64,000 nt of DNA from Levilactobacillus wangkuiensis (GTDB lineage: Bacteria; Bacillota; Bacilli; Lactobacillales; Lactobacillaceae), in contig NZ_BOLM01000011.1 in the NCBI RefSeq assembly GCF_016861605.1, positions 28,440-92,439 on the forward strand, in the 5' to 3' direction. The translations under genes were made by a program, and so were the position numbers. This document shows, piece by piece, positions 35,841 to 43,648 of this stretch (the first letter of the stretch is position 1; the number at the start of each line of letters is the position of its first letter). Below the pieces are notes generated by a model. The model saw only the letters and a program-made list of their open reading frames with translations. It had not been told where the DNA came from and made no database searches.

Positions 35841-35964
35841 AATTTTCTCCCCTAGAAAATAGATTTAGTTGTTCTCGGGTAGTATACCAAGAAGCCCCAG
35901 CAAATTGATATAGCCTATGCAAAATACTCCATGTAAATAATTATATTCGGTATAACTGGATAAA

Positions 35965-36009
35965 TAAAAAGGGCGTTGGCGCCACCCCTATCAGGCGACC
36001 GCAACGTCC
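35965..36009 (-). terminator. Rho-independent terminator
   Basis: GGACGTTGCGGTCGCC and GGCGCCAACGCCC (minus strand) pair with small mismatches, followed by TTTTTATTT. It ends the AAA ATPase gene. Confidence 0.75.
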
Positions 36010-36030
36010 AAATTTTCGTAAAGTTTTTTA

Positions 36031-37374
36031 TTAATAATGAGAAAGTCCCTCAGAATTAGAGTCCATTTTCTCCAACAAATCGTAATACCGGTTGTTGATT
36101 TCATCTGTTGTTCGATCAAAATTGGCCAGGCCAGCTTGATTTTGACTAGAGATATCACCTAAATTTCTAACACCTGACTCGGAAAACTCATACACAACTA
36201 CTTTATCAGCCATCTCCACGTGCTTGTAGCTATCAGTTAATTTGGACGCTAGAACCTGATTGATGAGTTCTTTTACCAAATAATCACTATGCGTGGCTAT
36301 CACGACATGTCCATCGGCCACTGTGAACTGGTAGAGTAGGTCCATCATCACCGTCTGTTTCGTTGGATGCAGACCCATTTCTGGCTCCTCAATAATCAAC
36401 CAATTGTAAATGTCTCTATTTTTAAAGAACAGCTCAATCCCTAACAACGACTTAAGAGACGACGAAACTAAACTAACATCAATCTGCTTAGAGTTGTCGC
36501 TCGAAGCCTGATATTTGATACGATTCGTCATTTCATCAAATGAAAACGTTCCTGGCACTAATTTCCGCAGCAGCCGAATCTCTTCAACCGATTCCTTCTC
36601 ATCATATGGTCTACCTGCCAAATTCAACGCCCCATTTAAATACTTGATATACGCTTCAATTGGACAAGGATATCGTTCAACTGAACTTCTGACGGCAAGC
36701 GGATTAGCAAAGCTCTCCGCGACAATTTGATTGTTTAAGCGTGATTGAAGGACGTTGATACCCATTCTCTCTGCGGGTAGATAGACGCTACTGGTTAAAC
36801 TATCAACGAAAAAGCCTTCAAGCATCCGGTTAAGGCGAACCAATACTTGTTCTGAAGAGGAAATCTCACGCCTCTCCACTATCTCATCTTTCGAGATTCT
36901 TAAATCGCCATCAACAGCTTCAAACGTCAGCGCATAATTTTGACGTTTACTTTGGCCATCTTGGATCACAGTTGCGTATGCAAGGCGAGCCTCGTCCATA
37001 CGAAGCCCAAACAAATTGAGATCCTGATTGTCAATCGTGATCTTAGTAACGCCACTTTTATACGTCGACTCATCTCTAAAGAAGTCCTGAAAGTACTGTC
37101 CTTCTTCATTCAAAGCGTTAAACGCCTCGACTAATTTCTGCCTCAATGAATCCTGTAATCTTTGAATATTAATTTGAATTTTAGCGCTCATCCGCAACCC
37201 ATTAAAATCCTCCATAGAGAACAAGTCAGGAACAAACTGTTCTAACCAATTGTGAAAAGCAAAAACGCTGTATGCTGCCAACGTCTTTCCAGTGTCGTTA
37301 TCTCCAATGAATAGCGTTAAATTGTTTAAATGAACTGTTGCATCTGAAATGGGGCCTAAATTCTGAATCCTCAT
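36031..37374 (-). CDS. AAA/ABC-type ATPase (OLD/AAA15-like)
   Basis: A 447-residue ATPase of the SMC/ABC-like AAA15 group. Walker A is GDNDTGKTLAAYS (residues 24-36), with MRIQNLGPISDATVHL before it. The signature and Walker B region is DVSLVSSSLKSLL then WLIIEEPEMGLHPTKQ, and the switch histidine is VVIATHSDYLVKEL. The insertion carries no TOPRIM or nuclease motif that I can see. Such solitary ATPases often belong to phage-defence modules (abortive infection), but no partner gene is adjacent. Start behind GAGGAAAATTAAG. Confidence 0.75.
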   Translation of the reverse strand: MRIQNLGPISDATVHLNNLTLFIGDNDTGKTLAAYSVFAFHNWLEQFVPDLFSMEDFNGLRMSAKIQINIQRLQDSLRQKLVEAFNALNEEGQYFQDFFRDESTYKSGVTKITIDNQDLNLFGLRMDEARLAYATVIQDGQSKRQNYALTFEAVDGDLRISKDEIVERREISSSEQVLVRLNRMLEGFFVDSLTSSVYLPAERMGINVLQSRLNNQIVAESFANPLAVRSSVERYPCPIEAYIKYLNGALNLAGRPYDEKESVEEIRLLRKLVPGTFSFDEMTNRIKYQASSDNSKQIDVSLVSSSLKSLLGIELFFKNRDIYNWLIIEEPEMGLHPTKQTVMMDLLYQFTVADGHVVIATHSDYLVKELINQVLASKLTDSYKHVEMADKVVVYEFSESGVRNLGDISSQNQAGLANFDRTTDEINNRYYDLLEKMDSNSEGLSHY

Positions 37375-37763
37375 CTTAATTTTCCTCGTAGTATCGCTTA
37401 GTTTTTAACTAGTGTATCACGCTGGCACCATCATCCCTACAAATGAGCACCCTTCCCCTGCGTCTCCCCCACCAACCCAATACTCAAACCAACGACAATT
37501 GCCACAACCCATTTTCTCATCAAAAAATCCTCCCCGACTATTATCATTACCTCCTCAGTATACCCCCACTCACACGGTTGCGCCCCCAACCTTTCCCAAC
37601 ATCCGGCTGAGAACACCGTTGGACTGGCGATCCCACCAACCTATGCTAAACTTCAAGATGGCAACGGCTAAACCGCCTATCTGGTGGCCGTTACCACCTT
37701 GCGACTGGCGTAATGCTCAGGCGTTTGTCAGTTGGCGACCCCCATGATTAAGCTCGGCCATTC
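37375..37763. other. Intergenic stretch, nothing recognised
   Basis: Pyrimidine-rich on the plus strand. One 111-codon frame spans it but has no ribosome site and low-complexity Pro/Thr composition, so I do not call it a gene. Confidence 0.4.
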
Positions 37764-37800
37764 AGTCGGGTAGTTGCTCACGGCGGCTACCCGGCTTTTT
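37764..37800 (+). terminator. Terminator upstream of 37828 gene (possible attenuator)
   Basis: CGGGTAG and CTACCCG pair and are followed by GCTTTTTGG. No plus-strand gene lies upstream, so it either ends an unseen small transcript or acts as an attenuator in the leader of the gene starting 28 bp later. Confidence 0.5.
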
Positions 37801-37827
37801 GGTGCGAAATGGAAGGGAGACTAGCTC

Positions 37828-38253
37828 ATGCGTTCAACCCCCAACGCCCATTTTCACGCACAACTCCAATCGCCGGCCGCGGTCCATGCCCACCTGTTGC
37901 GCTGGGGCATCATCACCAATCTAAATTATCGTGCACTCGACCTAGTTGACCCCAACGGTGAGGCACTGGCTCCCTTGCACGACTATCTCAGGCAGCACGA
38001 CATGGTGGTGCTGGTCCGCATCATCTGGGACAACGCCTACCACCAAGGCGTGATCACCCTGCTGTTCGACACCGCCCGCTATACGTTCGCCCAGGCCCGC
38101 GGCACTTGTGAACGCGACCTATTTACAGAACACGGCTGTGGCCTGTGGACCGCCGAAGATGAAAGACAGGCCGAGCGCATTCGAAAGGACCGGGCCCGGC
38201 AGAAACGTAAACGACTGGCGATCAACGCGTGGCAAGCAAAAAAGCACAAGTAA
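37828..38253 (+). CDS. Hypothetical protein
   Basis: A 141-residue soluble protein, no recognised family. It has a mixed N-terminal part (HAHLLRWGIITNLNYRALDL, DMVVLVRIIWDNAYHQG) and a basic helical C-terminus (RIRKDRARQKRKRLAINAWQ) that might bind nucleic acid. GGGAGACTAGCTC precedes the ATG, and a strong terminator follows, which supports it as a real gene. Confidence 0.55.
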   Translation: MRSTPNAHFHAQLQSPAAVHAHLLRWGIITNLNYRALDLVDPNGEALAPLHDYLRQHDMVVLVRIIWDNAYHQGVITLLFDTARYTFAQARGTCERDLFTEHGCGLWTAEDERQAERIRKDRARQKRKRLAINAWQAKKHK

Positions 38254-38285
38254 CGCCTATTAAATTCGGGCGTTACTTGTGCTTT
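38241..38285. terminator. Strong terminator
   Basis: AAAGCACAAGTAACGCC (38241-38257) pairs perfectly over 17 bp with GGCGTTACTTGTGCTTT (38269-38285), followed by TGAC on the plus strand and preceded by AAAAAA for the minus strand. Confidence 0.8.
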
Positions 38286-38373
38286 TGACACTCATTTTTT
38301 AGGCGGATTGGTTTCCCCCACTCACAATCTACGTTACAATAGACCAATCAAATCTAAAACTATGAGGTGCACC

Positions 38374-38658
38374 ATGTCCATCAAACTTACGCTCGCCAAT
38401 AACCAAGTCCTGACCATCGACCAAGACACGCCACTCAAGGCCTGGAAGGGCACACACGATAAGAACGAGGAGACCGGCAAACGCGAATTCTACGCCGAAT
38501 CCATCCTCGATGGCACCCTGCTGGCTGACACAGAACTGACCGCCGCTGACCTGATGGTGGCCCTGCAAGGCTTCCTCAGCCACGCCGACTGGTTCGCCGT
38601 GGGTCCCGACTTCAAGCAACTTATTCAAACGTCTAGTGTGGTTGCGCTGGAAGCTTAA
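38374..38658 (+). CDS. Hypothetical protein
   Basis: A 94-residue soluble protein with no recognised family (LTLANNQVLTIDQDTPLKAW, KREFYAESILDGTLLADTEL, FLSHADWFAVGPDFKQLIQT). The start ATG at 38374 has GAGGTG seven bases upstream; the longer frame from 38308 is not supported by a ribosome site. A TACAAT hexamer near 38335 could be its -10. Confidence 0.55.
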   Translation: MSIKLTLANNQVLTIDQDTPLKAWKGTHDKNEETGKREFYAESILDGTLLADTELTAADLMVALQGFLSHADWFAVGPDFKQLIQTSSVVALEA

Positions 38659-38726
38659 TTTCGTTATTTTTGCCGGCTGTTTTCCAATGGGGAATAGTCG
38701 GTTTTTCTATATACAGAAATTTTCAA

Positions 38727-39593
38727 TTACGCTTCATCAGCTACCTGAAAGACCCGCGTAGAATATCCAGCAGAATCACTGTACCGAATATGCTTATCCG
38801 CCTTTGCTCGGGCTTTTTCGGCCTGCTTAGCATCCACGTAAACGGTTGGTTCCGGCAATAATTTTGTGTTCTTCTCTGAATCCTTCTTAAGCGCGATAGT
38901 CCCCTCTTCCCGCGTCAGTGTGGTGAAACTCACCTCGCCAGCAGTCGCGTCTTCCAGGTCTTTCGGCTTTAACGTGTCAAACTTAGGCGTTGTCCCTGAC
39001 GTAAACTCACCTATTTTAACCAGTGTTCCTGTTGTTAACCACACGTAACGAGTGCCGGGTCTAAGGATGGGAATAAATAACGTTTCATCATCATATTGAT
39101 ATTTAGGATTGGGACTTAATTTGAGGTTACCATTCACCAGTCGCAAAACGACATTATAGATGGGCGAATCCCCCTGGAGCTGAATTCGCATCGTGCCAAC
39201 CGCATGGCCCCGCATCTCTCGTAGCACCTTGTCGATTCGAGCATCAGATTTTTCTCGGGACAACTTCAACGCCTGCGAGGCAAACATTTCACCATACATA
39301 TAGACGTCATTGGCCTGCAAAATATCCGTCCGGTAGCGCATGGAAATACTAAATGGCCGGCTATCCTTACGGCGTTTTTCATCTTCAGATTCTGTCTGTA
39401 CCGTCGTTTGCCAGCCTATCCCCAAGATAGCAATGATGGCGCCCAAGCCACTGACCAGATCAGAAACACTCCCCAGTTCCATCCGAAAGGCTAAATGGAG
39501 CACCAGCGCAATCAGAACTAATCCCACCACAATTGCCGTCCCCAGCCACAGATACCGCTTGGTCACCGGACTGATTTGCTTCTCCTTCTTCAC
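38727..39593 (-). CDS. Hypothetical membrane-anchored protein
   Basis: About 288 residues from GTG 39593 (behind GGAGG; the frame extends three codons further). Two N-terminal transmembrane helices (YLWLGTAIVVGLVLIALVLH and SDLVSGLGAIIAILGIGW) are followed by a 210-residue soluble domain, rich in strands (TMRIQLQGDSPIYNVVLRLV, FIPILRPGTRYVWLTTGTLV). No family recognised. The gene lies in the AT-rich accessory block before the reverse transcriptase. Confidence 0.55.
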   Translation of the reverse strand: MKKEKQISPVTKRYLWLGTAIVVGLVLIALVLHLAFRMELGSVSDLVSGLGAIIAILGIGWQTTVQTESEDEKRRKDSRPFSISMRYRTDILQANDVYMYGEMFASQALKLSREKSDARIDKVLREMRGHAVGTMRIQLQGDSPIYNVVLRLVNGNLKLSPNPKYQYDDETLFIPILRPGTRYVWLTTGTLVKIGEFTSGTTPKFDTLKPKDLEDATAGEVSFTTLTREEGTIALKKDSEKNTKLLPEPTVYVDAKQAEKARAKADKHIRYSDSAGYSTRVFQVADEA

Positions 39594-39685
39594 AATGTCC
39601 ACCTCCGTAATTAATTGGTTAGTTCTAGAATATACCTATGAAGTGTTCATCGCTACGGCAACTGTAATCAATTACAGTTTTGCTA

Positions 39686-39726
39686 AGAAATGAGGGCCAT
39701 CCCCCATACGGGAACAGCCCTCATTT
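39686..39726 (-). terminator. Rho-independent terminator
   Basis: GAGGGC and GCCCTC enclose GTTCCC/GGGGGAT on the minus strand, followed by ATTTCTT. It ends the 39812-40285 gene. A perfect 16-bp palindrome CTGTAATCAATTACAG lies next to it at 39662-39677. Confidence 0.65.
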
Positions 39727-39811
39727 CTAATACTACCAACTAGCTTTAATCTTCTGCACTTCATCTCTACTCAAGTAATCCAACGTAAATGCCATCAAGA
39801 GAGATTATAAA

Positions 39812-40285
39812 TTACATTACTCCATTTGCAACTGGCACTTCTACTTCAGTCCACTTTCCATGATATATCTTGCCACTGGCATCCATTACAAAGGGTCTCG
39901 CCTTCATTTTACTTTTACAAAATTTACGTTCATCTTGCTCACATTGATTATATTGAAAAGCGCTCTCAGCCTTCTGCCCCTGAAGCAAATACGGTCTTCC
40001 AAAAGGATCCAAATGAATTGGACTATGCAAATTATTTTTAAACTCCAATCCCGACCGCTCCAGCTCAACTGGTACCTTCCCCTTATTATAGCAAGACACC
40101 TTAATAGAGAAAGAGGCCACCATTTTCTGCTTCTGAAAGATGACTGATCCCATACCTCCAAAATCATTATAATGACATTCGACTATTTTAATAACCAAAT
40201 TAACTTGATCATTAATCATACCCATAATTAGTTCAACAAAATCAAAAACTGATCCTAATTCAAAAAAGCTTAAAAACATAGCCAT
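39812..40285 (-). CDS. Hypothetical protein
   Basis: A 157-residue protein starting at ATG 40285 behind GGGGAAAAGCT. The N-terminus is hydrophobic (MAMFLSFFELGSVFDFVELI) and the remainder is a beta-rich soluble domain with YNKGKVPVELERSGLEFK and SPIHLDPFGRPYLLQGQKAE, a pattern seen in proteins that sense or scaffold at membranes, but no family is assigned. It is upstream of the 38727 gene and downstream of the reverse transcriptase, all AT-rich and on the same strand. Confidence 0.5.
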   Translation of the reverse strand: MAMFLSFFELGSVFDFVELIMGMINDQVNLVIKIVECHYNDFGGMGSVIFQKQKMVASFSIKVSCYNKGKVPVELERSGLEFKNNLHSPIHLDPFGRPYLLQGQKAESAFQYNQCEQDERKFCKSKMKARPFVMDASGKIYHGKWTEVEVPVANGVM

Positions 40286-40418
40286 AGCTTTTCCCCTTAT
40301 CAAGAAGGCAACATAACCTTTTCAGACTACGCTAACCTAATATTTTTTATCTTTCTTGATAATGGTATCATGCGATTTTCAAATCTGGCTAGACTTCTAA
40401 CAAGATATGTCATTTTTC

Positions 40419-41384
40419 CTATTTATTTTCACTTAATTGTTCATAGTCAATCGTTTTCTCTAGATGTCTAGCCTGGTCCCTATAGCCTTGAAAATCATTT
40501 TCAAGGCTAATAGCTTCAATGGCGGCTATGCACCCTCGTACTTGCTCCACCAATTTTTTCTTATCGTCGTCACTGTACTTTAAGTTACCATTCAGCACTG
40601 GATCAATTAAAGAAACCGCCTCATGTAGCTTTTTATACAGTTTCTTTGGAATATATAATCCATTTTTTTGCAATAGAACTCCAGTAATCTTAATTTTTGA
40701 ATGTATTTCAGTAACTATCACAAGTTTTGTTTTCTTAGGATGCGCTTCAAATCCGTATTTTCTGATAATATGCTTTACTTTACGAAGATGTTGCTTATTT
40801 ATGATACTGGTTGACGATAACGTCAAGTCATCATAATATGCCGTAAATGTAAAATCATGCGCTCTTGCATAGTAATCGATTTCATCAAATAAATTCAAGT
40901 AAACTAACAGACTTAGAACCGGACTTGTTGGATATCCCTGCGCTAAAGACCGATGCTGAGCACCAGCTGCAATGTTCGTCGTCAGTAACGATATAATCGT
41001 TGCACAATCAATCGACATTTTCATTTTATTCCGAAAAAAGTCATAAACGTTATTGTAATTAGTATTGGGGAAGAAATGCCGAATATCGGTTCTGAGAATA
41101 TATCCATGGCCCACGTGACACTGAACATTCTGAACTGCATTTCGTCCTTTGATTCCTCCAAACTCATATTGAGGAATTCTAAGTTTGAACAAATAATTCA
41201 AAATTGTTTCTAAAACCGTTTTCAATTTTGGCGAGGGATTCGTGAGATTGCGACCCTTTTCTTCAAAATTTTCAGAAGGGTAATTCAAATCAACATCTCT
41301 AAGTGAATTCAGAGATACCTTTAACAGATATGATAATTTTCTTTTTGACTCTACTCCATATAGTGGACAACTTTTCCAATACAT
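40419..41384 (-). CDS. Retron-like reverse transcriptase
   Basis: A 321-residue RNA-directed DNA polymerase (RVT_1 fold). Visible motifs: fingers region KGRNLTNPSPKLKTVLETIL; FGGIKGRNAVQNVQCH; motif A ILRTDIRHFFPNTN (D100); motif B LAQGYPTSPVLS (149-155); motif C TAYYDDLTLSS with catalytic Asp185-186 in the unusual form YYDD instead of YADD; GFEAHPKKTKL (215-219); and ITGVLLQKNGLYIPKK, equivalent to the retron 'VTG' segment. The short length without endonuclease or maturase domain fits retron or defence RTs rather than group II introns. Start behind AAGGGAATACATA; it overlaps the upstream small membrane gene by 86 bp. Confidence 0.82.
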   Translation of the reverse strand: MYWKSCPLYGVESKRKLSYLLKVSLNSLRDVDLNYPSENFEEKGRNLTNPSPKLKTVLETILNYLFKLRIPQYEFGGIKGRNAVQNVQCHVGHGYILRTDIRHFFPNTNYNNVYDFFRNKMKMSIDCATIISLLTTNIAAGAQHRSLAQGYPTSPVLSLLVYLNLFDEIDYYARAHDFTFTAYYDDLTLSSTSIINKQHLRKVKHIIRKYGFEAHPKKTKLVIVTEIHSKIKITGVLLQKNGLYIPKKLYKKLHEAVSLIDPVLNGNLKYSDDDKKKLVEQVRGCIAAIEAISLENDFQGYRDQARHLEKTIDYEQLSENK

Positions 41385-41673
41385 TATGTATTCCCTTCTG
41401 AAGACAACAAAAAAGAGATGTAACTTGAGAAAGGAAATTATAAAGCCCCTTTAGGATTAAAATCACCCACTGGAGAACTCCAACGGTTGCTTGCAACGTA
41501 AAGATAATAATAGGCAAGCCAGCTTTCACACTATCGAAAATCGCCACAATTTTCAGTAGCCTATTAAACATCCTTACAACCGTATTTTCCTTAAGCGAAA
41601 GCCAATACTCTAACAATCGCCACTTCCCCCTATGCTTAGCATGCTTCATTGAATACTTCATTGAATGTTTCAT
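41299..41673 (-). CDS. Small two-helix membrane protein, partner of the RT
   Basis: A 124-residue basic protein with a long hydrophobic stretch (GLPIIIFTLQATVGVLQWVI then LILKGLYNFLSQVTSLF) that can form two transmembrane helices. Basic amphipathic segments lie on both sides (KHAKHRGKWRLLEYW; SRVKKKIIISVKG). AAAGGAGGG precedes the ATG. Its 3' end overlaps the reverse transcriptase start by 86 bp in another frame, so expression is tightly coupled. Known retron systems include ones with small two-helix membrane effectors; a toxin/effector role is inferred. Confidence 0.6.
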   Translation of the reverse strand: MKHSMKYSMKHAKHRGKWRLLEYWLSLKENTVVRMFNRLLKIVAIFDSVKAGLPIIIFTLQATVGVLQWVILILKGLYNFLSQVTSLFCCLQKGIHNVLEKLSTIWSRVKKKIIISVKGISEFT

Positions 41674-41690
41674 TTATGAAGCCCTCCTTT

Positions 41691-41733
41691 CAATAATTGC
41701 TGACATAAAACTGTCAGACCGCCCAAATTATTG
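41691..41733 (-). ncRNA. Hairpin upstream of the RT operon
   Basis: CAATAATT (41691-41698) pairs with AATTATTG (41726-41733), and inside CTGACA (41700-41705) pairs with TGTCAG (41712-41717), leaving GGGCGGT unpaired. It sits directly before the AAAGGAGGG ribosome site of the small membrane gene. It may be the 3' part of a structured leader RNA. Confidence 0.5.
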
Positions 41734-41994
41734 ATCATGAAGGGGAAAGCTCTGAAAACGTTACATCTCTTAATTAACCAACCGCCCAAAAAACTATTTC
41801 TGAACGAACCTCATGCTGAATTTTAGATTGACGATACCACTTACTACTTCCCACTCATTTCTAGCGTCTCCACACGCTACCTCATTCATCAAGCCGAGCG
41901 CTACTTATGGAGCTGAGCTCAATCGATTTCAACGATAATGCAGACTCGACATCCCCACAATACGGTGAATACATTTCCACACGACCATTCATTA

Positions 41995-42126
41995 CGACTG
42001 GCAAATGCTAAGATGCGACATGAGTGCTTGGCGGTTGTGGCGGCACCGCATAACCATGGCACGGGAGTAAGACTAGCACTCTTTCGAGCAAAATTTGCGG
42101 TCAATACCACTGGAATTACTAAGCAT
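41995..42126 (-). ncRNA. Structured 5' leader, candidate retron-type ncRNA
   Basis: Nested stems on the minus strand: GCAAAT (42001-42006) with ATTTGC (42093-42098), AGTGCT (42023-42028) with AGCACT (42075-42080), and a strong hairpin GGTTGTGGCGG/CCGCATAACC (42033-42055, one bulge). A further hairpin TAGCGT/ACGCTA is at 41862-41879. The predicted promoter at 42.13-42.16 kb would start the transcript near 42126, so the structure is at the very 5' end, about 320 nt before the membrane gene. The position fits a retron msr-msd; the branch point and a1/a2 arms were not identified. Confidence 0.45.
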
Positions 42127-42132
42127 GTATCC

Positions 42133-42162
42133 AGTATACTTCAACATCATTTATTATTCCAA
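42133..42162 (-). promoter_or_regulatory. Predicted promoter of the RT operon
   Basis: TTGGAA (-35, 42157-42162) and TATACT (-10, 42133-42138) on the minus strand are 18 bp apart. About 460 bp upstream of the first coding gene, which implies a long untranslated leader. Confidence 0.6.
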
Positions 42163-42202
42163 GATTAGCATTTCAAGTTTATAAACAATTCGTTATACGA
42201 GC

Positions 42203-42252
42203 AAAAAAAGCCATGCCAACCGCCAACAAACAGCGGTCAAACATGGCTTTTC
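42203..42252 (-). terminator. Rho-independent terminator
   Basis: AAAGCCATG and CATGGCTTT pair around a loop of about 26 nt with inner ACCGC/GCGGT pairing, followed on the minus strand by TTTTTGC. It ends the arabinoside operon. Confidence 0.8.
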
Positions 42253-42260
42253 CAATACAC

Positions 42261-43634
42261 CTATTCAGCTTTACGTTCAGCCAAATCGGCCATAATCTTC
42301 GGGTACTTCTTGTCCAGGTCATACATCCACAACATAACAATTTGCAGGATGTAAATGATAACTGGAATGTAAATAAACAATTGATAAATCGCTTGAATCG
42401 CACTACCTGATTGCGTTGCCAGAGTTCCATCGTAATGGCCCCAAGCTAATACCCAGCCAGTCAACGCAGTCCCAAGACCAACACCAATCTTTTGGCCTAA
42501 ACTACCGCCACTGTAGAGCAATCCTTCAATCCGGACGTGGGTCTTCCATTCCCCATATTCAATCGTGTCAGGGAACATTGCCCAAACACCACCAAGCAGT
42601 GGTGCTTGCCCGATACCTTTGATGATTTGGGCCGTCATGACCATGCCAAAGCTCTTGGCATCAACCAACGTGACCAAGTAACCAACGATACTGATCAAAG
42701 AACCGTAAACCATGACTTTCGTCTTACCATATTTCTTAAATAATCCAGCAATAACGAGAAAGCCAATCAGAACAGGTGCTAAGTAACCAATCGTTAAGAC
42801 CCCAACTAAGGAATCGTTATGCAAAATGTACTTAGCGTAGTAAATCGTACTCCCTTGGTTCAGCGCGTAACCGATACTGTAGATAATGAAGAAGATTGTT
42901 GCAATCCACCAGTACTTGTTGTGCCAAACGGCCTTTAAACTGGTCTTCAGTGGAATCTGTTCTTTTGGTGCCTCCTGAACCCGTTCACGTTGTGACTTGA
43001 ACACAATCAGCAGCAGAACAACTGAAATTGCGGATAAGATTGCGTACGTGATCACCCAGCTAACCTGTTTGTTTCCAAAGAAGTTAACCAGTGGCATCGT
43101 CGCGTTGGTAACAATCAAGACCCCAATTTGGGCCATGAACATCCGGAACAAGTTGAAGATTTCCCGTTGATGTTGATCCCGGGTAACCAATGAGTTCAAG
43201 GTCCCATAAGGAATCGCAATCGTTGAGAAGGACACCATCAAAATGTTATACGAAACAAAGATGTAGACAACTTTGGCAACTTCAGACCAACTCGTTGGCA
43301 CCGCGAATAGTAAAATCGTCAGCGCGGCAAATGGCAAAGCCCCGTACAACAGCCATGGTCGGGTCTTCCCCCAACGACTATGGGTCTTATCAACCAAGCT
43401 ACCAACCACAACATCAATGATCCCATCAAATGACCGTGAGAACAGCATCAACGTCCCAATGATTCCGGCCGAGATACCAATCACATCAGTATAGAAGTAG
43501 ACTACGAACATTCCTAGTGAAGCAAAGGTAAAGTTAACCGCCATATCCCCGAAACCAAAGCCAAGGTAATCCTTAAAGCCTAGGTTTTCTTTAAGTGAGG
43601 AAGATACGGACTCTTGTTTCTCTGCGCTTTCCAT
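42261..43634 (-). CDS. GPH family glycoside:cation symporter
   Basis: A 457-residue, 12-helix transporter of the glycoside-pentoside-hexuronide family (MFS). Signature parts are FGFGDMAVNFTFASLGMFVV, the loop SFDGIIDVVVGSLVDKTHSRWGKTRPWLL and PDTIEYGEWKTHVRIEGLLYSG. It imports sugars or oligosaccharides with H+ or Na+. It is 14 bp downstream of the arabinofuranosidase gene, so the likely substrate is arabinose-containing oligosaccharide (arabinoxylan or arabinan fragments). Start behind GGGGTGAAAAT. Confidence 0.9.
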   Translation of the reverse strand: MESAEKQESVSSSLKENLGFKDYLGFGFGDMAVNFTFASLGMFVVYFYTDVIGISAGIIGTLMLFSRSFDGIIDVVVGSLVDKTHSRWGKTRPWLLYGALPFAALTILLFAVPTSWSEVAKVVYIFVSYNILMVSFSTIAIPYGTLNSLVTRDQHQREIFNLFRMFMAQIGVLIVTNATMPLVNFFGNKQVSWVITYAILSAISVVLLLIVFKSQRERVQEAPKEQIPLKTSLKAVWHNKYWWIATIFFIIYSIGYALNQGSTIYYAKYILHNDSLVGVLTIGYLAPVLIGFLVIAGLFKKYGKTKVMVYGSLISIVGYLVTLVDAKSFGMVMTAQIIKGIGQAPLLGGVWAMFPDTIEYGEWKTHVRIEGLLYSGGSLGQKIGVGLGTALTGWVLAWGHYDGTLATQSGSAIQAIYQLFIYIPVIIYILQIVMLWMYDLDKKYPKIMADLAERKAE

Positions 43635-43648
43635 ATTTTCACCCCTGA

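Noticed and set aside
37412..37747. 111-codon Pro/Thr-rich frame on the plus strand
   Set aside because: No ribosome site, low complexity, C-rich intergenic sequence.
41919..42110. 63-codon frame on the minus strand upstream of the RT operon
   Set aside because: No ribosome site; it overlaps the nested stems that look like a leader RNA, which explains its lack of stop codons less well than structure does.
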